Positions 33,266-44,369 of a DNA stretch of 64,000 nt are shown in pieces (position 1 is the stretch's first letter; every line of letters begins with the position of its first letter). Below the pieces are notes generated by a model. That model was not told the DNA's origin and did no database searches. It saw only the letters and a program-made list of their open reading frames with translations. The stretch comes from Hofstenia miamia (taxonomy: Eukaryota > Xenacoelomorpha > Acoela), in contig SCFE01000121.1 of the NCBI GenBank assembly GCA_004352715.1, forward strand, positions 257,365-321,364, written 5' to 3'. The position numbers and the translations under genes were made by a program.

Positions 33266-33624
33266 TTAATGCAATCATTAAACCTATTTTTTTTTAACCT
33301 TTTTAGACATTTTTCCAGAAATTGAACTTTTGTCATTTTCATCGGTTGATGATATAAATCAGATTCGTGTTGTTTTGGGCATGTACATCTTAGCATCAAT
33401 TCTATGGATATTAATACATAGCAAATTTTTATTTCAAAAAACACTACAAAATTTAACATATGTCAGCATAAACACAAAAACAATTGTCTAATTCTGACAT
33501 TGAAAATTTCTCGATGATTTAATCTTCTCTCTATTGCATTTGACAGTAGTGAGTCTTTCACAGCTAAATGATATGCAAATTGAAGCGAATTATCACAATG
33601 CTGCTATTATGAAATTCGGAAGCC

Positions 33625-34215
33625 CGTATTTTCCGTATTATAAGGCACATCGAATTATTAGACACAGTAGAAGAGTTGGAACTGGCCCAGCCTAGAGTAA
33701 TTATAAAGACCGGCCTAAACTGGCCTAATTTTTAGCCAAAAATATTAAAATTGGTGAAGAATAATAAATTAATTTTGTAGAAAAAGTTTAAAAAACATTT
33801 TGAAAAAAAGAACAAAAATATCAGGTTGTAAAGCTGTTTTTCCGTAACGGGGTGTGTGCGAGTGTGTGCGTGTATGTAAACTTTATTACATGTAGATTGA
33901 GTTGGACCGACATTAATAATTCAGTCTTTCACGAATCATTTCATAGAAGCGGTCACTTTTAGATAGTGCTACCGTTGAATCATTATAACATTTTTTGAAT
34001 ATACTATTCGGCGCCGTTTTCAATGTTCTTTTTATAAGCTAATATGAGAATGCAAACATTTTCGCTGGCCAGAACCGTCCGGGCAGCCTAAGTCATTCAC
34101 CGGCCACAGGCCGGGCCTAAATATTTCCAGCCGGTTCCAACTATGCGTAGTATCAGTAAATGGAAATATATTCATATATTAGCCGCACCTGATTATAAAG
34201 CGGATGGAGCGAAAC
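33625..34215. mobile_element. Nested MITEs
   Basis: The outer ends carry TTTTCCGTATTATAAGGC (33630) and, on the right, AGCCGCACCTGATTATAA (about 34180). The paired TATAAGGC/GATTATAA ends resemble a common animal MITE. Inside it, GTTGGAACTGGCCCAGCC (33675) pairs with GCCGGTTCCAAC (about 34142), a second inverted-repeat unit with hAT-like ends. I could not confirm target duplications. Confidence 0.45.
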
Positions 34216-34865
34216 AAAATAATCGGATAGGGCAAACTTTATTCTAGTCCTTAACAATAGCTGTCAAACTTTCACAAAAAATAATTTTCCAATAAATTGG
34301 TACACAGAGGCATTAAGCGCTTTTCATACAGAGGGCTCATTGCCGTTTTTTTTCAAATATAGAGATTTTATGTACACCTTATATTCCGAAAAATTCAGTT
34401 GACAGATTGCTTGCAAATGTGAGCCACTCCGTCCTCGCTGCCGTAAAATTTGACTTGTTTTTTTTGTTGTGTATGCCTTCAGCGGCTAAATAAAGTCATT
34501 GATTATTATTATTGTTATTATTTATTTAAATATAAGGCTTTGTCTATTCCATGATCCAAGGATTCTTTCAATTAATGCAGATTAGAGCGCTTGTATTGCA
34601 AGGAAACAAAAAACAGCAAGTCATTTGTTCCAAATAGATTTAGTAGATTGATTAATGCTCATTTAATTATTGGAAATATTGGAAAGCTAGTGAAATATTC
34701 CGCTAGATATATATATATATAAAAAATTTGTGGGAATAATATTTACAATATACTACACTAAAATTTATTGATTTTTAAATTTTCATGCACTTAAAATATA
34801 TTTAATATGCTCATATTACTTTGTTTGTTCAATAATTGATATTTGTTTTGGTTCTTAATTATTAA
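34216..34865. other. AT-rich non-coding stretch
   Basis: Contains short TA runs (34712-34724). It probably includes the 3' flank of the Penelope-like element. No gene seen. Confidence 0.4.
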
Positions 34866-34869
34866 AGCT

Positions 34870-36035
34870 TCTGCAATCTTTGTGTTGGGTGTTCTAATTA
34901 TTATATTCAAATTGTTCTTTGTATCATGATGTTGATATTTCTGACACCTGATGACCTGATAGATGTTCATTGATCCTAGTTACAAAATGATGCTTCGTTT
35001 TCCCGATGTAGGAAATACGGCATTCTTTACAATTGTATTTATAGACAATTGAGGAAACTAGCATTTTTTTCAGTAGGATCTTTGTTCTTAAAAATGTCTG
35101 ACGTCTTCTTTTATGGCAAAATTGGTGTTAACTTAGTTAATTTTAATCATGTGTTAATGATCATAATCCGTGCTTTTAAGAGATTTTGATGGTCCCCAAT
35201 ATATAATAATTTCTAACATATTGGTATTTTATCTACATCATTTGCCTGGTTACATTCAATAGACTTTGAGGTGAGAGCTTGGGCAACAATATTGTTAATC
35301 AATTTTTTTTGGATAGCCGTTCTTTTCAAATATTTCATGTAATTCAGTTATGGATTTAATCATGTTATAATATTTTGAAGAAATTTTAATAATTCCATTT
35401 AATAGGCACTTAATTGTGTATATCTTGTACTTTGGGTCACAAAAAGATTGATAAGGAATGTATAACGTAGTATTTGATGGCTTGCGATACATATTTGTTT
35501 CATAGTGGTGTTGGTTCAACGTTATTGTTACACCTAGAAAATTTAGATTGCAATTTCGTTCTTCTGTTAGCTGTTTTTCAGGTAGGCATCCATTTAAAAA
35601 GTGCATACAATTTTCTACATTTTCTTTATCTTCAAACAGCAAATAAGTCATCAACGTATATGTAATATACCAGTGGTTTATTAATCTTTAGTGTTTTAAT
35701 TTCTTTTTGAATTATATCAATGGCAAAGGCGATCCCATTCCCATACCGTCAATTTGTTCATAGATAGTTCCATTAAAAATATATTTTATATATAAACATG
35801 CTATCTTTAACAATTTCCTTAAGGTAGTATGGGATATGGAAATTTCATGTTCTGGTATTAAATTCAAGATGTGATCAATGGTTTTCTTCACAGGAATATT
35901 TGTAAAAAGTGATTTTACATCAAAACTTACCATGTATTTACTTATATCACGTATGCTTTCAAAATCATTCTCTAGCTTATTGAGAAAATCCAAAGTATCT
36001 ACTAAATCGTAGTTTGATGGAATGTGCTTATTCAT
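34870..36035 (-). pseudogene. Penelope-like element: RT plus GIY-YIG endonuclease, broken
   Basis: The frame 36035-35712 encodes MVSFDVKSLFTNIPVKKTID, the Penelope RT palm motif, and YEQIDGMGMGSPL. After a frame change, YYIYVDDLFAV (catalytic YVDD) follows near 35640, and thumb text (INLFVTQSTRY-like) to 35295. Further on, at 35050-34945, the minus strand reads YNCKECRISYIGKTKHHFVT then RINEHLSGH, the GIY-YIG nuclease core that nicks target DNA in Penelope elements. RT followed by GIY-YIG is diagnostic of the family. Multiple stops and frame shifts show it is inactive. Confidence 0.85.
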
Positions 36036-36060
36036 TAACTTATCTAACCATTTTGAAAGT

Positions 36061-36085
36061 TTATATATATATATATATATATATA
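36061..36085. repeat. (TA)n microsatellite
   Basis: About twelve TA units directly upstream of the Penelope-like reading frame. Confidence 0.9.
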
Positions 36086-36289
36086 CGCATTTCTTGGTAC
36101 AAAATTGACCAAATTACACTTGCAACAGTGTGCAGCAAATTTCAACTTTTGAAAATTACTGTTTTGTCAAATTATAGTAAACTTGAATACACTGATTTCA
36201 AATCTGATATTCATTTTTCTCGGTCAGTCGTAGTTTTTTGATTAAAATCGGTTTCTGTTTACTGTTAGGAGCCGTAAATGATAATGCAA

Positions 36290-36965
36290 TCAAATTCAGT
36301 TGCAATATAAGATATTTTCACTACCTTTCTTCGTGTGTCTTTGAAGATTCTCTGATTATACGCCATCATAGCCATAATCCACTTCCCCTTATAGCGTTAC
36401 ATCACGGCAATACACTTGTGGAATTTCTATTTGTGCTCTTCACTAATGTCACCAAGATTATAAAAAGATCATTGAGGCCATGATCTTGTACTCATTGAAA
36501 ATCTCATCAATCATTGCTGTTTGCTACGGGTTTCTGTGCCAAGCAATGAAACCCTTGTCAACATTTCAAAAGTATTCCTGAGATGTTTTCGCATAATCAT
36601 TTGTGTGATTAGGGAATTCACTATTCAGGATTAACACTGCGAATATGTGGTTCAATAAAGATATCTTCATTAACTTTTGTCCTGGAAAGCTTAGGAAAGT
36701 TCTCCTGTTAATCCGTCATTAGAGGATTATAATTATCCTTATCTACAGCATTAACAGATTGTTTAAAGGAGCCCAATTTTAAAGATAGTGACTTTTTCTG
36801 AAGGAACAAGTGATTAATAAAATGTTTTTTACTCCTGATATTAATGTTCCTGTTTGAGACAATTTTTTCGGATATACCGCTGGTGACGGTCTATGCTGTC
36901 CCACTCATATAAGAAGGCACAGTATTTTGGGTATTTTTGCTGCAGTCAGTTATTGATTTAATATA
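36290..36965 (-). pseudogene. Decayed gene of a widespread transposon-like invertebrate protein family
   Basis: Minus-strand frames give KYPKYCAFLYEWDSIDRHQR, then LKLGSFKQSVNAVDKDNYNP, NFPKLSRTKVNEDIFIEPHI, and near the end NLGDISEEHK.KFHKCIAVM.RYKGKW.MAM. From memory this order (CxFLxEWDSR, PLHIKLGLxKxFVKAMD, KFPxxSxAK, SEEHGERFHQDI, RYxGKW) belongs to a large unnamed protein family common in arthropod and other invertebrate genomes, often repeated. Several stops and frame changes make it a pseudogene. Its 5' part is missing. It lies about 290 bases from the divergent TLCD4-like gene. Confidence 0.6.
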
Positions 36966-37253
36966 ACTCCACAGGCTATTGTAATGGAAATAATTCTCTC
37001 TGAAGCAGTGCAGCAATGCAGTTTTACATATTTCCATCGATGTAACTAAAAATATTCAGAAAATCTGTCAATAATAACTAAAACGAATGTGATTTTTTAA
37101 AATCAAATTAAAAATTCAATGTAGAGTATATCCATGCAGCTATTTTAAAAAATGCTTGTTGCACTGTATAATTCATTTTTATTAAAATTAAAATATAATT
37201 CTCATGTTATAAATTTGAAATTTTTTACAAACAAAGGTCAGAGATTGAAATAA

Positions 37254-38060
37254 ATGGTGCTGTTTTTAGAAATGCTGCTGTTCAATTCGACGTTCTTTGA
37301 TGACATTTCAAATCATTCTTCATTTTATATTCACAATATAGTGATTATGTTTGTGCTGTTTAAGCTTTTCAATCGAATTTACGCTCCCAAACTTTCACGT
37401 AAGCTATTCGCATCGCGTTACGATGCCCTCACATGGTTGCAGCGTGTAGAGTGGGATTCTCGTGTCACATCAACCGTCCATGCCATAATAGTGGGTGTTT
37501 ATGCCATCCTGGAATTGTTGTTTGACTCTAGTATTTATGAAAGTCCGGCCACTGACGCAAGTATGTCCGTCCGGCTTGCGACTACTGTGCTGTTGGGTTA
37601 TCTATTTCATGATCTCTTCTTGATCATTCGATATTTTAAGGTATTTCGCGATTTTGGATCAATTGTTCATCATGGCTTAGCAATTGCTTCCTATTGTATC
37701 TTACTCTTTAATGGCAGTTACCCTTTTTTTGGCATGTACAGACTGTTGTCTGAGCTATCTACACCAATGGTTAATGTGCGTTGGTTTCTTTCATCAGTTG
37801 GAACGAATAAGAACAGTGTGCCCTATATGGTCACTGGCTTACTTATGATGTGCTCATTCTTTGCCATACGAATTTTGCCTCTACCACATTTCTGGCATGT
37901 TCTTTACAGCAACTGCTTCACATTTGACTCACCATGTGCCTTCTTACCATTTATGCTAGTAGCTGGTGTGATTATGGACTCATTGAACATGTTCTGGTTT
38001 AAGAAAATGGTTTGTGGCGCATGGTCGATGTTGCGGTCAAAGTCTACCAAAATTCAGTGA
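37254..38060 (+). CDS. TLCD4: TLC domain-containing protein, TLCD4-like
   Basis: An uninterrupted 268-codon frame from ATG 37254. After a short N-terminal segment and a first membrane helix (IHNIVIMFVLFKLFNRIYA) comes the TLC domain (about residues 60-255) with several hydrophobic helices. Family marks are RVEWDSRVTSTVHAIIVG (65-82), TTVLLGYLFHDLFLIIRYFK (108-128), VHHGLAIASYC (137-147) and RLLSELSTPMVNVRWFLSSV (about 162-181), the pattern I associate with TLCD4 (TMEM56). TLC proteins are multi-pass ER or plasma membrane proteins with lipid-linked roles; the exact function of TLCD4 is uncertain. It has no introns and no stops and is the best-preserved gene here. It may be a functional gene or a young retrocopy; no poly(A) tract is seen after the stop. 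Confidence 0.85.
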   Translation: MVLFLEMLLFNSTFFDDISNHSSFYIHNIVIMFVLFKLFNRIYAPKLSRKLFASRYDALTWLQRVEWDSRVTSTVHAIIVGVYAILELLFDSSIYESPATDASMSVRLATTVLLGYLFHDLFLIIRYFKVFRDFGSIVHHGLAIASYCILLFNGSYPFFGMYRLLSELSTPMVNVRWFLSSVGTNKNSVPYMVTGLLMMCSFFAIRILPLPHFWHVLYSNCFTFDSPCAFLPFMLVAGVIMDSLNMFWFKKMVCGAWSMLRSKSTKIQ

Positions 38061-39030
38061 GGAACTAAGATTGTAGTAATTGCTAAGCTGTAAATATTTT
38101 TATTGAACTCTAATTTGTTTAAATCAAATTACAGTGTATTGTATGATTTTTTAGTATTAGCAACGGTATGTTAAAATGCAAACTTTATAGTTTTTTTAAT
38201 TTAGAAAACATTGCTTTAACTGTTATATTTAAAACTCTTGCCAAGCAGAAAGAAAATTTAGACGATTTTGTCAATGTTGTTAATTTTTTTATTTTAAAAG
38301 CAAATCATTTGAAAGCTTATTAATGGTAATTTTGATTCTAAGTAGAAAGCCTGTTTATTAGAGTTTTGCGGGACCGGCTAACCCTAACCCAGTGTCAGTG
38401 GACAAATTATATATGCATTGTATATTTAAGTTATCCAAGTATATTGTATATATATATATATATATATATTATTTTTATGAAATTTCTTCAGTTTTAAAGT
38501 GTAAATTTTCTTTATTATAAATAACTTCTGTTAATATTGTTAATAGTTAGTTCCATAAAACTGGAACAAAATTCTTCAATCAAAAACAGACTAACTTAAT
38601 TTATAGCCAGGGTTAATGAAACATTACAAAGATAAATTTAACTATTATTCTAATTGCGATATTGTAGCTTGCTGAAATAATTAAATTTTCTGAGCCTTTA
38701 AATTTTCACAGGATTTTGTTCCAAACTAAACAAAATATTCCCTGACTATGAGATGAAACAAGAAATATTTTTTCAATTTTGACCGGTCTTTCTTGGAATT
38801 TCTAAGCGGCTGCAGGCCGGTAGCCGGTTCCATCTCTGCCTTAACCTTAGTCTATGGGACCAAAAAACTCAAAGGTCTGGGATCAAATTAACGAATCTAG
38901 AACAAAGAATTTCCAAATATTACTCATGTTCTAAATTTTGGGCAAAATAGAAGTTATGCTGTTGGAACAATGGGACTATAGGAAAATTTCATGGGACGGG
39001 GACTGGGACAGAATACAATGGGTCTAGAGG
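38061..39030. other. Downstream flank with (TA)n and hAT-like repeat
   Basis: A TA run of about 12 units lies at 38445-38469. GGGACCGGCTAACC near 38369 and TAGCCGGTTCCATCTCTG ending 38838 face each other like hAT MITE ends, but no 8-bp duplication is evident. The AT-rich rest shows no gene. Confidence 0.35.
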
Positions 39031-39039
39031 ACATTGAGA

Positions 39040-40225
39040 CTAGAGATTACTGCAATTTCCGTTTTAACGCAAACCACCGCAATAAATGGAATGTTACCGC
39101 GTTATACCGCAACAATTGCGATTTTTATCATCATAAGAAAAAATAGATACTTCTGAATTGTTTTTTTGGTATTATGAATCATTTGTAGAAAAGTTGGGGA
39201 CAATTTCTTAGGTATTTTGTCATTTCGTTCAATTTTTAGGGTAGTATCAAATTTTCCATGAAATATGTAAAATTTAGTTTTAGTATTTTGTATGTGAAAT
39301 CTCTTAGTTTCGCTGCAGAAACAGTTTTTTGAAAAATACTTAGAAATTTTAACACTAAAACAGAACACTTTATCTGTATGGGGTTACTCAAACAGTCAAC
39401 GTACTGATGAGTGGGTACTTCCTCGATCCCGGTCCGGACCTTAACTCCTAGAAGTTTACCAGGCCGGTTTGATCGTGAGAAACCTCTGGCGACCCCTGGC
39501 ACGTAGAGCGCTGATCTGTATTGAGTCTGATCAGCCGAGTGAAGCCGAAGGCCGAATTTCAGTTGAGAGAGTTCCCGCTTTCACCAACCAAGGCTACTAA
39601 CCGTGGTAACTAAGAGAGTGCCTCTGTGCTGCTAATAGATCCGGAAAAATATAGGAGCTGTATTTACTAAAATGCAAAGCATTCTAGCTATCTTCGGCTC
39701 TAGAATAGGAATTTAAATGTGGCATCACAACTACCTTTGACACAGCAAAGCTGTCTTACAGGAAGGCACAGCAAACGCTGGCCTAGGCCTATCTCATAGG
39801 CCAGAGACAGAGTTTCTCTCTGTATGACTGCCCTATCAGACGCACTCTAACTGTTGCTAGTGGCAGTCTTCCTAGCAGTGTTTCCACTGTGTCGCCGTCT
39901 GTCTCCAAAACACTAGAAAATACAGGCTTCTCGACCGTTACCACCCCATACATACAAAGTATACATGGTGGCACCTTTTGTACCGTGGTTTTAACTTCTG
40001 ATGTAGATTCTGGACTCCGCACACCGACGGCGCCTAATGAGTGTTAACATTCCCCAGGAACCACCGCGTGGAGGTACTCTCTGGGACGATTTAGGCATAG
40101 CCCTCATGGTTCCCGTTAGGGAATAACTTTTATGCAACCGCAAGTTGTTATAATTCTACCGCTAACCACCACAATTGTGGAAATCCCTACCGCGGTACAC
40201 CGCACCGAATTCATCTCTAACTGGG
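39040..40225. repeat. Probable 1.2 kb non-autonomous DNA element
   Basis: The left side carries CTAGAGATTACTGCAATTTC and CCGCAATAAATGG. The right side carries ACCGCGGTACACCGCACC and GAATTCATCTCTAAC, partly inverted and rich in ACCGC motifs. The centre (39400-40080) is unusually GC-rich for the window and has no open frame of note. The exact ends are not resolved. Confidence 0.35.
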
Positions 40226-40645
40226 ACCAAGAAAATCCTGCACTATCAGAACTCTACTATTTATCTATATAATCCCCCAGAGAGCTGGTCATTTAGGCAA
40301 ATGTGCATTTGTCAAGTATGCCAATTGTGTAGGTCAAAATTTCTCCAACCGTTAGAATCTTCACTTATCTTTTTATTAGTATTCGTTTATATTTTAAATA
40401 AAAAGTATTTTATATTTAATATTCTATTTTTATTTCCATTGCAATTTATAATTTCATATTTTAAGGTTGCAGTTTCCCCCAAATAACCGTTCCGCTTTTA
40501 GCGGTTCTGATTATTGCGATGCTTAATGTCATTTTATTTGCCTGTAAGTATTTTGCATATTCATATTAATATTTTCATATTTTTAAATGTTTCCAGAATT
40601 GTGTGTTTGGTGCCATGCTCCCTCCATTAGTTTTCTGTATATCGG

Positions 40646-40928
40646 CAGGGCCGGGGCTAGGGGAGGGCCAGAAGGGGCCATCGCCCTCCCTGTTTGGCCA
40701 CTGGGCCCCTTTCCTATTGGCATCCTTATACAAAACTCCATAGGATTAATTCTAATATTCTGTAACTAAGTTAGAGTGAATATATTTTAATTGAAACATA
40801 AAATACGAATGCCATTTTATTTAAAAATTCAATGAAAAAATGTGAAACAATTGATTAAAACTATGATTAATATATTGAACTTTGCGGGTCCATGGCCCCC
40901 TGAATTTCAAATGCAAGCCACTGGCCTG
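40646..40928. mobile_element. hAT-type MITE with exact 8-bp duplication
   Basis: A 283-base unit starts CAGGGCCGGGGC and ends, reversed, CAGGCCAGTGGC. TATATCGG flanks it on both sides (40638-40645 and 40929-40936). An 8-bp duplication with CAG-initial ends is the hAT signature. The inside is GC-rich near the left end and has no coding capacity. Confidence 0.8.
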
Positions 40929-41175
40929 TATATCGGGCTATTTGTTGACATGGGCTTCAATTCCAAGTTTATCTGTCATCTGAAGGTGACTAAATAATAG
41001 ACTAAAACATTAATAATGTATTCTCTAATTAATATTTTAGTAAATATTTGATTTAAATTGAAAACAAAAAATGCCATCGGTTTAAATATTTGGAATGAAA
41101 ATACCACCGGATCAAATATTTTTAGGTTTCATAAAAAAAATTATTCAATGGAATACAAAATGTAGGCCTTATGTT

Positions 41176-41285
41176 CTCTTCCAGACGCATCTCGAATGTC
41201 GAGGTCGAACTGTCAACAACAGCTGCAATAATATATGATGTTAAAGTTCACTGCTTGTACAATGTTTTCTTTCCACGTCTGTAGT
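41176..41285 (+). CDS. Possible terminal exon (uncertain)
   Basis: After the acceptor-like ATGTTCTCTTCCAG (ends 41175) an open frame reads RISNVEVELSTTAAIIYDVK, then VHCLYNVFFPRL and a stop. It contains more CG-bearing codons than the surroundings. No partner exon with matching phase was found, so it may be chance. Confidence 0.25.
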
Positions 41286-42220
41286 TTTATAATCTTGACC
41301 TTGAAGTCGCCATGACACTTTAGTGACGTTTCAGACATACACTTTTTTATAAGAAACAGTAATTTTTTGCTGAGGCTCAGCTGCTCTTATTTTTTGGCAC
41401 TTTGAGCCTTAAATTGTTCTTATTTTGTTCTTATTTTTTCTCAAGGTAAAAAACAGGTTTTGGCTATTTACTTTACTATTTAGAGGATTTTAGATGCCAC
41501 TGATTCTTTTTGCTATAGCTACTTTATATTTTTATTATCCTTTTGTTTGATTCTCTTACGTTTAGTATTTTTAAACTTTTGGAACTGTAAATAAGTATCT
41601 TTTGTTACTATTCATTGAAAGAATCAAAACAAAAAACTACTTTTTAAATAATTTCAGCCTCACTACTGTTCTTAAATTGTTCCTATTTTTTGGTACTTTT
41701 GAGCCTAATTGTTCTTATAAAAAAGTATCCAATCCTTTAAAATTTAAATCTGAATTTAAACTTAATTGTCTCATATACATGAAAAACGGTGAAAATCCGT
41801 TGAAATTTACACATTAAATCAAGTATTTACTAAATGAAAGCAAATATAAATCGGATCTCATAATTACCGTTAGGAGGCGCATGCACTCCCGAAAATGTTT
41901 GTAAAATATTTAACTAAATGTACTCAAAGCAATTTTTCAAATTTGTAATGGGGGTATGTACTTCTTTTTTTACTTTGAATAAATTTCGAATGACAATAGA
42001 ACTGTGTAGATTTTTTTGTATCCATCGTGGTTAACAATTCTTGTCACGTGTGTTTGCTGAGTCATCATTAACACCTGTTATAAATGATATTTAATATAAT
42101 ACTGATTTGCGCATCTATTCATTTGATAGACAGTGTGCGAGGCATTCCCCTTACGCTAATTCTGTCGTAGACCGTCTCAATTGTATTTATTGAATTTGTT
42201 TACTTGCTTTATGTCGATAC
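41286..42220. other. Non-coding stretch with TGTTCTTATTTTTT repeats
   Basis: Phrases such as AATTGTTCTTATTTT and TTTGAGCCT recur at 41385-41450 and 41665-41720, partly repeated. No gene seen. Confidence 0.4.
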
Positions 42221-42224
42221 GCTG

Positions 42225-42473
42225 TTATCTATCACGTACGTCATATTTTTCGTTCACTGTACTGTTTTCTTTTAATATCCTGCAAATCTTCCCAAAATTA
42301 TCACATGACACACATTGGAACTCGAGATGTCTACGCAGCTGTTCGTATGTCGCTTCATCACTCAATAAAATTTCATTTAGATAACAACAAATAATATGCG
42401 CTATTAAAATATTCCAGTATATTCTTATAGGCAGTGAAAAATCTACGGGGTATTTCGGAGGGTAATTCCCTGC
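42225..42473 (-). CDS. Probable terminal exon of an unidentified minus-strand gene
   Basis: On the minus strand a pyrimidine-rich ATTATTTTTCCCCAG acceptor is followed at 42473 by an in-phase open frame of 82 codons to a TAA at 42225. The protein reads AGNYPPKYPVDFSLPIRIYW, then NILIAHIICCYLNEILLSDE and ATYEQLRRHLEFQCVSCDNF, ending NEKYDVRDR. It looks like a folded helical protein rather than chance AT-rich translation. I do not recognise the family. Upstream exons would lie to the right; I could not assign any. Confidence 0.45.
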   Translation of the reverse strand, partial: AGNYPPKYPVDFSLPIRIYWNILIAHIICCYLNEILLSDEATYEQLRRHLEFQCVSCDNFGKICRILKENSTVNEKYDVRDR

Positions 42474-42975
42474 CTGGGGAAAAATAATTATCATCACCAT
42501 TGTGCTAATATATAATGAAGCAGGTAGAGGACACTCGCATAAAATTAGTCATAAGTCCTGAACCAATTTTTTGCTTAATTTCCTGACTGTAAGTCTACGA
42601 TTTTTCTCTAGAAATATTTTACCAAATCATTGCTTGAAATCCAACATACCCTGCTTGCCGAAAACCGGACATGGTTGCAGCTCTGGACTGTATACCCTTG
42701 GGTGAAACTAGTACAACGTAATTAAATTCATCACTGCTGAAAGGTTAAACGAAAATAACACTTTTCTTGCCTGGAAGATTTGTTTTTGAACTGTTAGGGC
42801 CTTTACGCGCAACATATAAAGTTATTTTGTTGCAGACGCATGTAACCAGGAGATGATACAGAAATATTTTTTAGGGGGCTAGGTAACGCAAAACGCTACG
42901 TCACAATTGGGTATTGAGGAATTTATGTATGGCAGTTTTTATTGCAGCACTTTAATAAATTCTTTCTTATTTTAG

Positions 42976-43010
42976 TGAAACCCCGGGGGACAGAGGGTTT
43001 CGCTACTGAC
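42976..43010 (+). CDS. Possible 35-base internal exon
   Basis: TTCTTTCTTATTTTAG precedes and GTAAGTATCT follows, both close to consensus splice sites. Only one frame is open (KPRGTEGFATD, entered with two bases, left in phase 0). That phase does not fit the exon at 46266, so another exon or another gene would be required. A weaker candidate exon of 37 bases lies at 42681-42717. Confidence 0.35.
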
Positions 43011-44365
43011 GTAAGTATCTGAGAGACATTCCCAAGAGCAATTAAAGTGATTTCCTTGTTACATTTCTTTGATATATGTACTCAAACTTAGAACGCATTT
43101 ATAGCAATAATGACCTTTGTTGACCTTTAGGATATTGAGTTTAGGCAATATAGTATTAAGCCCTGGCTTTCAATACAGCTTTTTCTTTTTTTTAACAATA
43201 AGCCAACAATATTTTGCAAAAATGTTGATTTTTCACCAATACTGTATTGCAAAATGTAGAAAGGATGACCTTATTGAGGGTAATTGTATGCACTTTAATT
43301 TGCACAATGATACATTTTGACCTAAACCATGGTTTTTCAAATTCATAATATTGATATTGAAATCACTTTATTATTTTAATATTTCACTGCATTTGGACCA
43401 TGACATACTCTTACATAGGCAGAATTTTCTCGAAGAATATGGACTTTTTGATTGAAAGTTTACGCTATATGTAAACTGAAATTGTAATAGGGTTTACTGA
43501 TGTCACTATAACTATAATTTTTCTAAAGTCAGAGCAAAAAGAGCACGTTTGACTCTTGTGGTCTCGTATTACTTATCAGAAAATCAATTAATTGCAATCA
43601 ATTTTTCGGGAACCCTGCTTACACTTATAGCGCTAATTTTTATAAATATATATATTATTTTAAAAATTAATTGCAAGTGTGCCGTTTAACGACCGTTATA
43701 TATACCTCTGCCTGTACCCGTTGTAATCGTTATCATGAGCATATTTCCGTCAATTAACATGTTTGTCAGACTTCTGTCATCACTAAAATGTTCTGAAGTA
43801 CTTCCAAAGCTCATTATACAATGCAACCAGTTGTCAACAAATTTGCGTCACATGTTTATGTACTTAGTAAATACAATTACGCTGATAGTTTTGTCTTCAT
43901 TTTGCGTTCACAAATTAATTATATTTCAAACCTATTTTTCAAGCAACTACATATATTTTTAATTTACTTTAAAAAAAATTTCTTTAGTTATCAAAATTTA
44001 TTGAATCGATTTATGTATGCATTATTCTATTACAATTTCAACAAATGCCTGTTGAAATATCGTTTCTCCTTCTCGTACTCGGGTCAGGGTTCCGAAAAAT
44101 TGCGCTTCATTTAATTGCCAATTAACTGATTGCAAATATCCTCATTTAATAAATTGGCGACTCCTCAATAAATTTTTCAGTGTACAAAAACGTGTTATTA
44201 CAAGTGTAACCTGTGTGTTACAGTGTTTTCCACCCAACTTGACAAAATTTTTTTGGAGTGATGAACACTATAGCTTTGATTTTTTGCAATGGGGTTAATC
44301 TTAGGATTGTGAATTCCAATTTCTACTTAATTTTTATATATGAAATTTAGTTTTTATCATATGAC
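43011..44365. other. AT-rich non-coding stretch
   Basis: No gene or clear repeat recognised. Long frames here are low-complexity translations of AT-rich DNA. Confidence 0.5.
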
Positions 44366-44369
44366 CCCG

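Noticed and set aside
33835-33880. GTGTGTGCGAGTGTGTGCGTG stretch as a functional Z-DNA site
   Set aside because: Short imperfect GT repeat inside a MITE; no further support.
39400-39960. GC-richer block as a tRNA-derived SINE or tRNA gene
   Set aside because: I could not find an A box and B box at the right spacing nor a cloverleaf.
43735-44114. Plus-strand frames of 75 and 97 codons
   Set aside because: Low-complexity hydrophobic translation of AT-rich DNA, no splice sites or homology.
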